Shown piece after piece: positions 26,815-34,553 of a stretch of 34,553 nucleotides of DNA. Every line of letters begins with the position of its first letter. Within the stretch, counting starts at the first letter, position 1. The notes beneath the pieces were generated by a model. That model was not told where the DNA came from, made no database searches, and saw nothing but the letters and a program-made list of their open reading frames with translations. Origin of the DNA: an uncultured Lachnospiraceae bacterium (GTDB lineage Bacteria > Bacillota > Clostridia > Lachnospirales > Lachnospiraceae); the NCBI GenBank assembly GCA_902767015.1, contig CACXFV010000106.1, positions 1 through 34,553 of the forward strand, read 5' to 3'. Position numbers and translations under genes: made by a program.

Positions 26815-26859
26815 AATAATTTTTATATAATGATATATCAATTATCCAAGAAAATTATT
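26815..26859 (+). other. AT-rich inverted repeat in the asnA leader
   Basis: AATAATTTT (26815-26823) is perfectly complementary to AAAATTATT (26851-26859). The loop contains the self-complementary GATATATC. Being pure A/T, the arms give a weak RNA hairpin. A DNA-level protein site is as likely as an RNA structure. Confidence 0.35.
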
Positions 26860-26895
26860 ATATCAACTATGTTTTGAAAGGATTGATTAATACAC

Positions 26896-27906
26896 ATGAA
26901 CCACTTAATTACACCGGAAGGCTATCAATCAGCCTTATCCATCAGAGAAACCGAAATAGGCATTAAGCTTGTCAAGGATTTTTTTGAGCGTTCTCTCGCC
27001 AAGGAGCTTAATCTTACCAGAGTATCTGCTCCTCTTTTTGTCAGCCCTGAAAGCGGACTGAATGATAACTTAAACGGCATTGAGAGACCTGTCAGTTTCG
27101 GAATCAAAGAACAAAATGAGCGTGAGGTTGAAATTGTTCATTCACTTGCGAAATGGAAGCGTCAGGCACTTAAGCGCTATGGTTTCCACTCCGGGGAAGG
27201 ACTTTATACAGATATGAACGCCATAAGGCGTGATGAAGATACGGATAATATTCATTCTATTTTTGTTGACCAATGGGATTGGGAGCGCATCATCTCAAAG
27301 GAAGAGCGTAATATTGAGACGCTTAAGAATACTGTTGTCAAGGTATACGCTGCTTTAAAAGAGACAGAGAAGTTTATGGCAATGCAGTACAATTACATAC
27401 ATGAAATCCTGCCGGAGGATATCTATTTCATTACCTCACAGGAACTTGAGGATATGTATCCGAACACCACACCGAAGGAACGCGAGTACCATATCGCCAA
27501 ATTAAAAGGTGCTGTTTTCATCATGCAGATTGGTGATAAACTGGCTTCCGGACAGAAGCATGACGGTCGCGCTCCTGACTACGACGACTGGAAATTAAAC
27601 GGTGATATCATCGTGTACTATCCGGTACTTGATATCGCTTTGGAGCTTTCTTCCATGGGTGTTCGTGTAGATGAGGCTTCTTTATCGGAACAGCTTGAGA
27701 AAGCCGGATGTACTGAACGCGCTGAGCTTCCGTTTCAAAAGGCCATCCTTGAATGTCAGCTTCCATATACAATCGGTGGAGGAATAGGACAGTCAAGGAT
27801 CTGCATGTTCTACTTAAGAAAAGCACACATTGGGGAGGTGCAGGCATCTATCTGGCCGGAGGAAATGCAAAATGCTGCCCATGAGGATAATATCATTCTT
27901 CTATAA
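26896..27906 (+). CDS. asnA: Aspartate--ammonia ligase (asparagine synthetase A)
   Basis: AsnA makes asparagine from aspartate, ammonia and ATP, and resembles the catalytic core of class II aspartyl-tRNA synthetase. The 336-residue length is typical. Family motifs are [59 protein letters not shown] and [13 protein letters not shown]. It is the only plus-strand gene in the window. It is transcribed divergently from hflX and ends at a strong bidirectional terminator. The AAAGGA site is about 13 nt from the ATG, a little far, but no closer start fits the family N-terminus [10 protein letters not shown]. Confidence 0.97.
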   Translation: MNHLITPEGYQSALSIRETEIGIKLVKDFFERSLAKELNLTRVSAPLFVSPESGLNDNLNGIERPVSFGIKEQNEREVEIVHSLAKWKRQALKRYGFHSGEGLYTDMNAIRRDEDTDNIHSIFVDQWDWERIISKEERNIETLKNTVVKVYAALKETEKFMAMQYNYIHEILPEDIYFITSQELEDMYPNTTPKEREYHIAKLKGAVFIMQIGDKLASGQKHDGRAPDYDDWKLNGDIIVYYPVLDIALELSSMGVRVDEASLSEQLEKAGCTERAELPFQKAILECQLPYTIGGGIGQSRICMFYLRKAHIGEVQASIWPEEMQNAAHEDNIILL

Positions 27907-27922
27907 TATAAGTACATAACGA

Positions 27923-27959
27923 AAAGCCGACGTGTGAGAAAACTTCACACGCCGGCTTT
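27923..27959. terminator. Bidirectional intrinsic terminator between asnA and degV
   Basis: A 15-position stem (one mismatch) pairs AAAGCCGACGTGTGA (27923-27937) with TCACACGCCGGCTTT (27945-27959) around a 7-nt loop. The 3' arm ends in TTT followed by CTTT. On the other strand the stem ends in CTTTTCGTT. It lies 17 nt after asnA and 36 nt after degV, so it can serve both convergent genes. Confidence 0.88.
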
Positions 27960-27994
27960 CTTTAATGATATATTGCGATACTTCGCATTTCCCT

Positions 27995-28864
27995 TTATTC
28001 TTTAATACTACAGGTAACCGCCAGTGCTCCCGGTCCGATATGGCAGGATACACTCAATGACAAATCATTGATTTCTATCTCCTCCTCTGTATAATCCGGA
28101 AATGCCTGAACAATCTCTTTCCTGAATTCCAATGCCGCTTCCCAATTATCTGTATGAGCCATGGAAATTACTCTCTTTTCCCTTGGAAACTCCGCAAATC
28201 TGTTATCAATATCAGCTTTAATCGCATTAATCATCACACTTTTCGCCTGTTTTACAGTTCTTGCCATGGAGAAGGTATCTAATTTTTCTCCCTGAATCTG
28301 GAGAACCGGTTTGATTCTCAGCAGTGTTCCGATGGCTGCCACAGCCGGTGTCAGTCGCCCACCCCTCTTGAGATAGGTAAGTGTATCCACCATAATATAG
28401 ATACTCGACTGAAACTTATCTCTCTCTAAAATCTCCTTAATCTCTCTTGCGGTCTTTCCCTGTGATGCCAACAACAATGCATCCCTGACCGACTGCTTCT
28501 GTGTTACGGAAATTCTCTGATTATTAACCACCTGCACTCTGCCATCATAATCTTCCGAAAGCATTAATGCGGTCTGGCATGAACTGCTAAGTCCACTTGA
28601 CATCGGTATATGAATCAATTCGTCATAATCTTTTAGCACCTCGTTCCACAGTTCTGTGACCGATGCAACGGAAGGCTGTGAGGTAGAAATCTTTCTGTCA
28701 TCCTTAAGCAGTTCAAAAAACTGGCTCACATCCAGATTAATTCCCTCAAAATATTCTTTATCATCAATCATAAACGGCATTGGCAATACAAAAATTCCTA
28801 AATCTCTTGCCTGCTCCTGTGTCACACCGCTATTACTATCCGTAACAATTGCAATCCTGCTCAT
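27995..28864 (-). CDS. DegV family fatty-acid-binding protein
   Basis: DegV/FakB-type proteins bind fatty acids and can present them to a fatty acid kinase. The 289-residue protein shows IAIVTDSNSGV at the N-terminus, ISTSQPSV with the lipid-contacting Thr-Ser, IPMSSGLSSSCQTA, MVDTLTYLKRGGRL, and a C-terminal HIGPGALAV. All are family signatures. I start at the ATG at 28864 because the family begins there. The frame opens 16 codons earlier with TTG, and neither start has a convincing binding site. A strong promoter lies at 28993-29021. The specific lipid is unknown. Confidence 0.9.
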   Translation of the reverse strand: MSRIAIVTDSNSGVTQEQARDLGIFVLPMPFMIDDKEYFEGINLDVSQFFELLKDDRKISTSQPSVASVTELWNEVLKDYDELIHIPMSSGLSSSCQTALMLSEDYDGRVQVVNNQRISVTQKQSVRDALLLASQGKTAREIKEILERDKFQSSIYIMVDTLTYLKRGGRLTPAVAAIGTLLRIKPVLQIQGEKLDTFSMARTVKQAKSVMINAIKADIDNRFAEFPREKRVISMAHTDNWEAALEFRKEIVQAFPDYTEEEIEINDLSLSVSCHIGPGALAVTCSIKE

Positions 28865-28992
28865 AGATTGTAACCAATATACTACACATAACAGATTCCT
28901 GATGATACCCAACCGGCATCTGCTCTCGCAGTATCCTTTCTTCCTTTATAACTGTTTCTCTTTATCGAACCCCTATACCTGCTACTTTTCAT

Positions 28993-29021
28993 ATTATACT
29001 ATAATACAACAATTTTTACAA
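28993..29021 (-). promoter_or_regulatory. Promoter of degV
   Basis: On the minus strand TTGTAA (29016-29021) and TATAAT (28993-28998) are separated by exactly 17 bp. The leader to the proposed start codon is about 120 nt. A T-run at 29030-29036 just upstream may end transcription of the large surface-protein gene. Confidence 0.7.
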
Positions 29022-29063
29022 TTTATTTTAAAAAAATGTTATGACTTCCCATGACAACGGTTA

Positions 29064-32000
29064 CTACTCCTCTTTCTTTCTGCTGACAATACCATAGATT
29101 ACCTCACATCCAAAAACAGCTGCCAATATCAGTATCAGAACACCCACTACTCTGTCACCCGGTTTTGAATCACGCTTTACCCGCTCTCTCATTGACGGCT
29201 GCTCATTACTAATTACTTTAATCAGCCTGCTGCCTCCGTTATAGTCCACCGACTCATTTTTAAGACTGTTGAGATACTCTGTATAAGATAAATATCCTTC
29301 ACTGTCTTCTTTTTTCCTGTCAGCACCCAGCATAATACTGACAGGTGGTGCCGCATTACCGTCTGCATTACTTTCTATATCACTTTCCGCATCACTTCCC
29401 GGATGATGGACTGCACCTTGGTCTGGGATATCTGTATTTTCCGATACATTTTTACCGGTATTACCACTGCCTCCTGCTGATTTCTCACTATCCATTTCAT
29501 CCGTTTCATCTGTCCATTCCCCATATCCTGCGACAATATCCTCCTTCAGGACATAATTAACAGCTCTGCCCGTATTTCCATGATATACCGGAAGGCCGCC
29601 AAAAACATGCTTCCATATAGTACCATTGTCTATCGCGTCCTTATCAGATAGCTCTGCCCGTGTTACTTCCGAATCGCCATCGAGCAGGATAAACCTTACC
29701 ACCGCCGGACGCGTGCCCGCATCGCTTTGGGCGGTCCATACTTTTGTGACGGTAATACTGATATCTCCCATCCGATTGGTTACTCGCAGCTCTTTTGTCC
29801 TTGTATCTTCCTGCCGTATTTCAAACATACTCTCGGAATACTCTGCCGAATTGACATCATAACCAACCTTCGCCGCCGTCTCAACAAACCGGTAGGTTCC
29901 AACCGGAATATCATAAAACTCAAGAACACCCTGATTGTCGGTACGCTTTACAATGACGATACCCTCCTCCTTGTAATCAATCCATTCATTCTCACTCAGA
30001 TATTGCAGCTTGAATTTCGCTCCCTCTATCGCATCACCGGTATTGTAATCTGTCATATTCAGTTTCACAGAATGTACCAGCCTTAATGTATTAGTAATCG
30101 TGTAACCATTGGTACTTCGTTCATAGTGATCCACTCTGTCCTCCGTAATGGTGTAGGCAAAAGCATGATCCGTATCACCGTCATATACTGGAAGATTGAC
30201 AAAGGTATATTCCCATTCATTCTTTGAGATAGAGCCATCCTCTAATCTCACGGCATTCGCCTGGGTAAGGGTCGTATTTCTGATTTCATTATTACCGCTC
30301 ATAAGTCTTATGGTAACAGAGACCGGCCGGAGTCCAGCCCCATTCGACTCATCCTCCCATATCTTCTTTACTGTAATATTCTTGTTGCTTACCCTGTTTG
30401 TCACAACAATTTCTCTGGTAACCGTATCAGTCGGCAATATCACAATCGAATTTTCCGAATACACTGCCGATTCAATGCTGTAGCCATCCTTTGCTATTAT
30501 CTCAATTGCCCTGTAGGTTCCCTCCAAAAGCCCTGAAAATTCCAGTATTCCCTCCTGATTGGTGGTTTTGGTCACGACACTTCCGTCTACTGTATAATCC
30601 TCCCATTCCATTCCGTTTAAATATTGCAATTTAAACTCAGCTCCATCAATTGCCGCACCTGTATTAAAATCCAATTTTCTGATTCGGACAGAATGTGTAA
30701 GCTTTAATGTATCCGTAATCACATACCCATTGACACTCTGATTGTAATCAGGAGTGAAATCCTCCGCTACAGTATAGCAAATAACCTCATTGGTGTTCTC
30801 GTCATATACAGGAATATCCGTAAAAGTATATTCCCACACGTTATTATCCACAACACCATCTGCCATCATAACGGCATTCTCAGCAGTAAGGTTGACAGTC
30901 TGTACAGTCTGCCCACCATTCATCAGCCTGACAGTAATGGTTTCCGGTCTGATTCCGGCTGCATTATCATAATCTTTCCAGATTTTTTTTACGGTAATAT
31001 TTTTATCAAACACTTTATTCGTAGCATAAATCTGCTTTACCTGCGTGTCTGTAGACAATATCACAAATTCATTTTCAGAATACTCTGCTGAATTGATGTC
31101 GTAACCTTCTTTTGCTTTTACCTCCACAAAACGATACTTACCTGCCGGAAGCTTCGCAAACTCAAGTGTTCCGTCTGCATCTGTCTGTCTGATGGCAACA
31201 ACGCCGTCCTCCTGATAATCAATCCAGTCTGTTCCATCCATATACTGTAACTTAAAGCCGACACCTTTTAGCTTCTCACCGGTTGCATCATCGGTTTTTG
31301 TTAATCTTATGGTATGAATAAAATCCAGCGAATTAGTAATGATATATCCATCAATCTCCTGATGATACTTATCCACCTGATTCTCTCTTAATGTATAGTG
31401 AATTACCTCACTTGTCTTTCCGTCATATTCCGGTACACCTTCAAAGGTATATTCCCATTTATTAAGATTTTTGATGCCATTATGGTCGGTAACTGCATCA
31501 GCCATGGTAATGGTCGCCACACCTGCCTCATTACTGCCGTTCATCAGTCTTACCGTCACTGCCTCCGGTCTGACACCATACATATTATCAAAGTCATCCC
31601 ATACTTTTTGAACGGTTATATCTGTTTTGAACACCTCATTAGTAAGGGTAATCTCTCTTGCAGTAGTGTCAAAATCCGAAATCACAAAAGAATTTTCAGA
31701 ATATTTTGCTGTCTCAATATTAAATCCCGTCTTTGCTGCAACCTCCACAAATCTGTATTTACCGGAAGGCAGCTCTGAAAATTCCAGTTTTCCCTCACTG
31801 TCTGTCTGCTTAATCGCAACAACTCCTTCCTCTCTGTAATCCTCCCAGCCATTGGCACCCTGATATTGAAGCTTAAATCTCGCTCCCTCTATCTTAGTAC
31901 CTGTATCGTAATCAGATGCCGACAGTCCTGCCACATGATTAATCTTCAGGGTATCGGTAACTGTATAGCCGTCTATCTCTGTCTCATAATTCTCTATCGC

Positions 32001-34529
32001 CTCTTCCCTGACCGTATAATCAATCACTCTGTCGGTATCCTCAAAATATACCGGTAAATCTCTGAAGATATATTCCCAAATATTCGGATTGCTTGTGGCA
32101 TTCTTCTCCGACAGTGTTTCCCTTCTCACCTCCAAAGCGCCATCCATAAGAATCAGTGTGATAAAATTCGGTCGCATATTGGCCAAATTATTACTGTCTG
32201 CCCATACCTTGGTAACCGTAATATCTTTATTGTACACCTGATTTGTGGCAGTGATGAGCACCTCCCTTGTATCAGTCGGATATATCTCAAAGGGATTGGC
32301 AGAATAGGTTGCGGATTCAATGTTATAACCCTCTTTTGCATCAATTTCTACAAACTTATATCTCCCTGCCGGCAAATCCGTATATTCTATTTCGCCATTC
32401 TCATCCGTTGTCCTTATGTCCGGATTTCCCCCAATTGTGTAATCCAGCCATACATTCTGGCTGAGATATTGGAGTTTGAACCTGGCACCGCTTAAAAGGG
32501 CTCTTGTATTATAATCTCTCTTGATAAGCTTCACGCTGTGTCTGAGATTCAGTGTATCTGTTATCGTATATCCTTCCACACTCTGGATGTAATGAGCACA
32601 CGATTCTTCCGATACAGTATAGTCGATAATCTCCGTCAGATTCGTGCTGCTATAGACCGGCAGATTCGTAAAAGTATACTCCCACACTGTCTCGTCTAAC
32701 ATTCCGTCAGCCGCCACGGAAACATTATCCCGGGTCAATACCGTCGTTCTATACTCTTTTCCGTCAGCATACAGTGTGATTCCCACTGCGTCCGGTCTGA
32801 TTCTGGCCTCGTTATTATAATCTTCCCACACCTTTCTGATAGTGATATTCCTACCAAGCACTTTATTAGTTGCATAGATGACTTTTTTCTCCGTATCCTC
32901 CGGTGTAATAGCAAATTGTTCTTCTGAATATATTGCTGATGCGGCATCATACCCTTCTCCCGCCTTTACCTCCACAAAACGGTAGGTTGTCGGAGGCAGC
33001 CGGTCAAATGTAAGCTCACCATCAGAATTTGTCGTCTTTGTCACGACAGTCTCCTCCTGCTGATAATCCTGCCATATTCCCCCACTGTAATACTGCAGTT
33101 TTACCTCTGCGCCGCTTACAGGCTCCTGTGTATTAAAATCCTTTATCACAAGCTTTGCATTATGTGATACTGTTTTCTCACCACCTTCCACTCTGTATCC
33201 CACTGACACTGACTGGGAATCATAACCGATTTCTCTGCCATTTTCCACCAGATAGGCTGTATTTTTATAGCCCTCTTTTTCAAATCTGCCTGAAGAAGCC
33301 TCACTTTGCACCTTAATTGCAAAACCTCTGACCGGATACGCACCATCCTCTCCATAAATGCGCTTCAGCGCATTCCGTTCTTCTGTTGTGAGCTTGTGAA
33401 CAGTATTCAAAATCACCTTGTCATCAAAATCCTCCTCATCTGCTGCCAGCATTAAATCGGAGATATTCTCCACCCACACATACAGCTTCTTCCGATTCTC
33501 AGATACACCATATGCTTTAGCATAGGTCTTCAGCTCATTTATCCATTCCTCCTCAGACTGTCCCTCCTTTTGATTCACCTCATTAAACTGACTTGTGATA
33601 CTGATTCTTGCCGTCAGTATTCCTGACAATTCCGTCGAGCTTCTCGGTCTGTAAATCCATGCCTCCATCGCCATGTTGGATATTACGAGATCCTCCGGAA
33701 GCTCATCTTTGATTAACACACTGTCAAGCGCCGTATTTCCCATCATCATTTCTTTTTTCATCTTTGAATAATAGTATTCGGCTTCATACTTTGCATTGAC
33801 AAGAATATCCCACTGTATAGTGGAAGCATCTTGCCTTAATTCTCCATTTTTAACAATCGGACTATCATACCTCACCCTCACAAAGTTTGATACCGGAAAA
33901 TCATTCGCCTGCGGATTACATGTGACACCGTGAATCTCCACGCCGGCTATCGTCATATCCTGTATCCCCGTGACTTTTGACACAAATGAACCTTTGGCAT
34001 AAAAATAGCCTTCTGACGCAAGATAACTGCCGATACTATCCTTAAACACGTTCTGAATCTTATTGTCTTTGATGCCCCACTCGCCTATCTTATTCTCCCG
34101 GTACTTCAATTCATTATTCAGCTTTGTATTCTTATACTTAAAAAAATGATTTCCGATATCTAACAACAGATAATCTCCCGAACCGATTAATCCTTCGCGC
34201 TCGCTCTCCATCTCCCATGAGACCGTCAGCTCATATTCCGAACCATACGTGAAAATCGCGCCCTCCACAGACTCATTATCCTTCACCACATAATTACCGT
34301 TGGTATCCTTGATATTAATGATAACATTTTTCAATTTATCCGTCACATTATTACCTGTCAGTTCATTGACAGCGATATTGAACTTTTTAAAAAATATATT
34401 AATCGCAAAAATAACAAGGCACAGCACAAAAACCAGACTGATAATCCGGTCAAAATTATCCCGCTTTTTTCCTGTGGGGATAGTATCTGTATTATGTTTG
34501 TTCTTTTTTCTATCCGTGCTGTTCTCCAT
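29064..34529 (-). CDS. Giant surface adhesin-like protein with twelve Cna-B-type domains
   Basis: The 1,821-residue protein starts at the ATG at 34529, preceded by GAAGGTG. It has a charged N-terminus, a membrane segment at about 29-47, and an adhesin-like head to about residue 450, with TIQWDILVNAKY and DSVLIKDELPEDL typical of MSCRAMM-like folds. Six tandem units of ~205 residues follow (about 454-1670). Each unit has an A domain (..GAxFKLQYL...FVEVxAKxGY...ATNxV) and a B domain (ITVxKVWxD...YTVxE...GYxITxT), both like Cna-B/SpaA isopeptide domains. A Ser/Asp/Asn-rich linker, a final membrane segment and the tail SRKKEE close the protein. No LPxTG motif or nearby sortase is seen. The ligand is unknown. 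Confidence 0.88.
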   Translation of the reverse strand: MENSTDRKKNKHNTDTIPTGKKRDNFDRIISLVFVLCLVIFAINIFFKKFNIAVNELTGNNVTDKLKNVIINIKDTNGNYVVKDNESVEGAIFTYGSEYELTVSWEMESEREGLIGSGDYLLLDIGNHFFKYKNTKLNNELKYRENKIGEWGIKDNKIQNVFKDSIGSYLASEGYFYAKGSFVSKVTGIQDMTIAGVEIHGVTCNPQANDFPVSNFVRVRYDSPIVKNGELRQDASTIQWDILVNAKYEAEYYYSKMKKEMMMGNTALDSVLIKDELPEDLVISNMAMEAWIYRPRSSTELSGILTARISITSQFNEVNQKEGQSEEEWINELKTYAKAYGVSENRKKLYVWVENISDLMLAADEEDFDDKVILNTVHKLTTEERNALKRIYGEDGAYPVRGFAIKVQSEASSGRFEKEGYKNTAYLVENGREIGYDSQSVSVGYRVEGGEKTVSHNAKLVIKDFNTQEPVSGAEVKLQYYSGGIWQDYQQEETVVTKTTNSDGELTFDRLPPTTYRFVEVKAGEGYDAASAIYSEEQFAITPEDTEKKVIYATNKVLGRNITIRKVWEDYNNEARIRPDAVGITLYADGKEYRTTVLTRDNVSVAADGMLDETVWEYTFTNLPVYSSTNLTEIIDYTVSEESCAHYIQSVEGYTITDTLNLRHSVKLIKRDYNTRALLSGARFKLQYLSQNVWLDYTIGGNPDIRTTDENGEIEYTDLPAGRYKFVEIDAKEGYNIESATYSANPFEIYPTDTREVLITATNQVYNKDITVTKVWADSNNLANMRPNFITLILMDGALEVRRETLSEKNATSNPNIWEYIFRDLPVYFEDTDRVIDYTVREEAIENYETEIDGYTVTDTLKINHVAGLSASDYDTGTKIEGARFKLQYQGANGWEDYREEGVVAIKQTDSEGKLEFSELPSGKYRFVEVAAKTGFNIETAKYSENSFVISDFDTTAREITLTNEVFKTDITVQKVWDDFDNMYGVRPEAVTVRLMNGSNEAGVATITMADAVTDHNGIKNLNKWEYTFEGVPEYDGKTSEVIHYTLRENQVDKYHQEIDGYIITNSLDFIHTIRLTKTDDATGEKLKGVGFKLQYMDGTDWIDYQEDGVVAIRQTDADGTLEFAKLPAGKYRFVEVKAKEGYDINSAEYSENEFVILSTDTQVKQIYATNKVFDKNITVKKIWKDYDNAAGIRPETITVRLMNGGQTVQTVNLTAENAVMMADGVVDNNVWEYTFTDIPVYDENTNEVICYTVAEDFTPDYNQSVNGYVITDTLKLTHSVRIRKLDFNTGAAIDGAEFKLQYLNGMEWEDYTVDGSVVTKTTNQEGILEFSGLLEGTYRAIEIIAKDGYSIESAVYSENSIVILPTDTVTREIVVTNRVSNKNITVKKIWEDESNGAGLRPVSVTIRLMSGNNEIRNTTLTQANAVRLEDGSISKNEWEYTFVNLPVYDGDTDHAFAYTITEDRVDHYERSTNGYTITNTLRLVHSVKLNMTDYNTGDAIEGAKFKLQYLSENEWIDYKEEGIVIVKRTDNQGVLEFYDIPVGTYRFVETAAKVGYDVNSAEYSESMFEIRQEDTRTKELRVTNRMGDISITVTKVWTAQSDAGTRPAVVRFILLDGDSEVTRAELSDKDAIDNGTIWKHVFGGLPVYHGNTGRAVNYVLKEDIVAGYGEWTDETDEMDSEKSAGGSGNTGKNVSENTDIPDQGAVHHPGSDAESDIESNADGNAAPPVSIMLGADRKKEDSEGYLSYTEYLNSLKNESVDYNGGSRLIKVISNEQPSMRERVKRDSKPGDRVVGVLILILAAVFGCEVIYGIVSRKKEE
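29520..33166. repeat. Six tandem ~620-bp coding repeats
   Basis: Unit boundaries, judged from the conserved histidine that begins each A domain, are near 33166, 32542, 31937, 31318, 30694 and 30078. Spacing is therefore about 605-625 bp. Each unit encodes one A and one B Cna-B-like domain. Units are diverged at the DNA level, so this is an old expansion and not a recent duplication. The last B domain is cut short before its final strand. Confidence 0.8.
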
Positions 34530-34553
34530 AGGCGCACCTTCTCCCACACCACA

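Noticed and set aside
26776..26895. Asn T-box riboswitch upstream of asnA
   Set aside because: The leader is only about 115 nt and lacks the AGGGTGGNACCGCG box and a following terminator.
29064..29250. LPxTG sortase motif at the C-terminus
   Set aside because: The sequence before the last membrane segment reads SKPGDRVVG; no LPxTG or close variant is present.
34400..34553. Classical cleavable signal peptide on the giant surface protein
   Set aside because: The hydrophobic segment is preceded by about 28 residues and followed by FFKKF with no clear AxA site. A signal anchor is at least as likely.

Overview
The window reads as a chromosomal segment of a spore-forming Clostridia, most likely Lachnospiraceae. 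This rests on the moderate-to-low GC content, AGGAGG-type ribosome binding sites, HemZ, a SpoIID/SleB-type pair, a fused FolB-FolK, and an HD-GYP protein. Species assignment is inference. Nearly everything is on the minus strand and is read right to left. The only plus-strand gene is asnA.

Layout from left to right: tRNA-Gly(GCC) with its promoter; aspS and hisS; a stand-alone HD-GYP protein; a 65-bp tandem repeat at the 3' end of hemZ; hemZ; a metallo-beta-lactamase-fold hydrolase; relA; ppk1 and a Ppx/GppA-HD protein; pheA; a folate operon read as folC-folE-folP-folBK; a 96-bp multi-stem palindrome; a GH13 lipoprotein; a broken reverse transcriptase (RT) gene preceded by a structured RNA-like element and a 151-residue unknown protein; a SleB-like and a SpoIID-like cell-wall enzyme; folA-thyA; hflX; asnA; degV; and a 1,821-residue surface protein with six tandem pairs of Cna-B-like domains.

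Functional groupings: folC/E/P/BK plus folA/thyA, 6 kb upstream on the same strand, cover most of tetrahydrofolate synthesis and thymidylate formation. relA, ppk and ppx together handle (p)ppGpp and polyphosphate. aspS and hisS form the common clostridial synthetase pair.

The most unusual locus is 19150-21000. A promoter is followed by an unknown small protein, then a 147-nt segment whose ends form a 17-bp purine/pyrimidine helix with a TAGC just inside the 5' arm and internal hairpins. This segment ends 13 nt before the RT start codon. The architecture resembles a retron msr-msd region, but the RT motifs are not those of retrons. The RT itself appears to have lost part of its thumb through an internal deletion that also changed frame. 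Other points of interest are the palindrome upstream of folC, a palindrome inside the hflX promoter, and the patterned loss of predicted isopeptide lysines in the giant surface protein.
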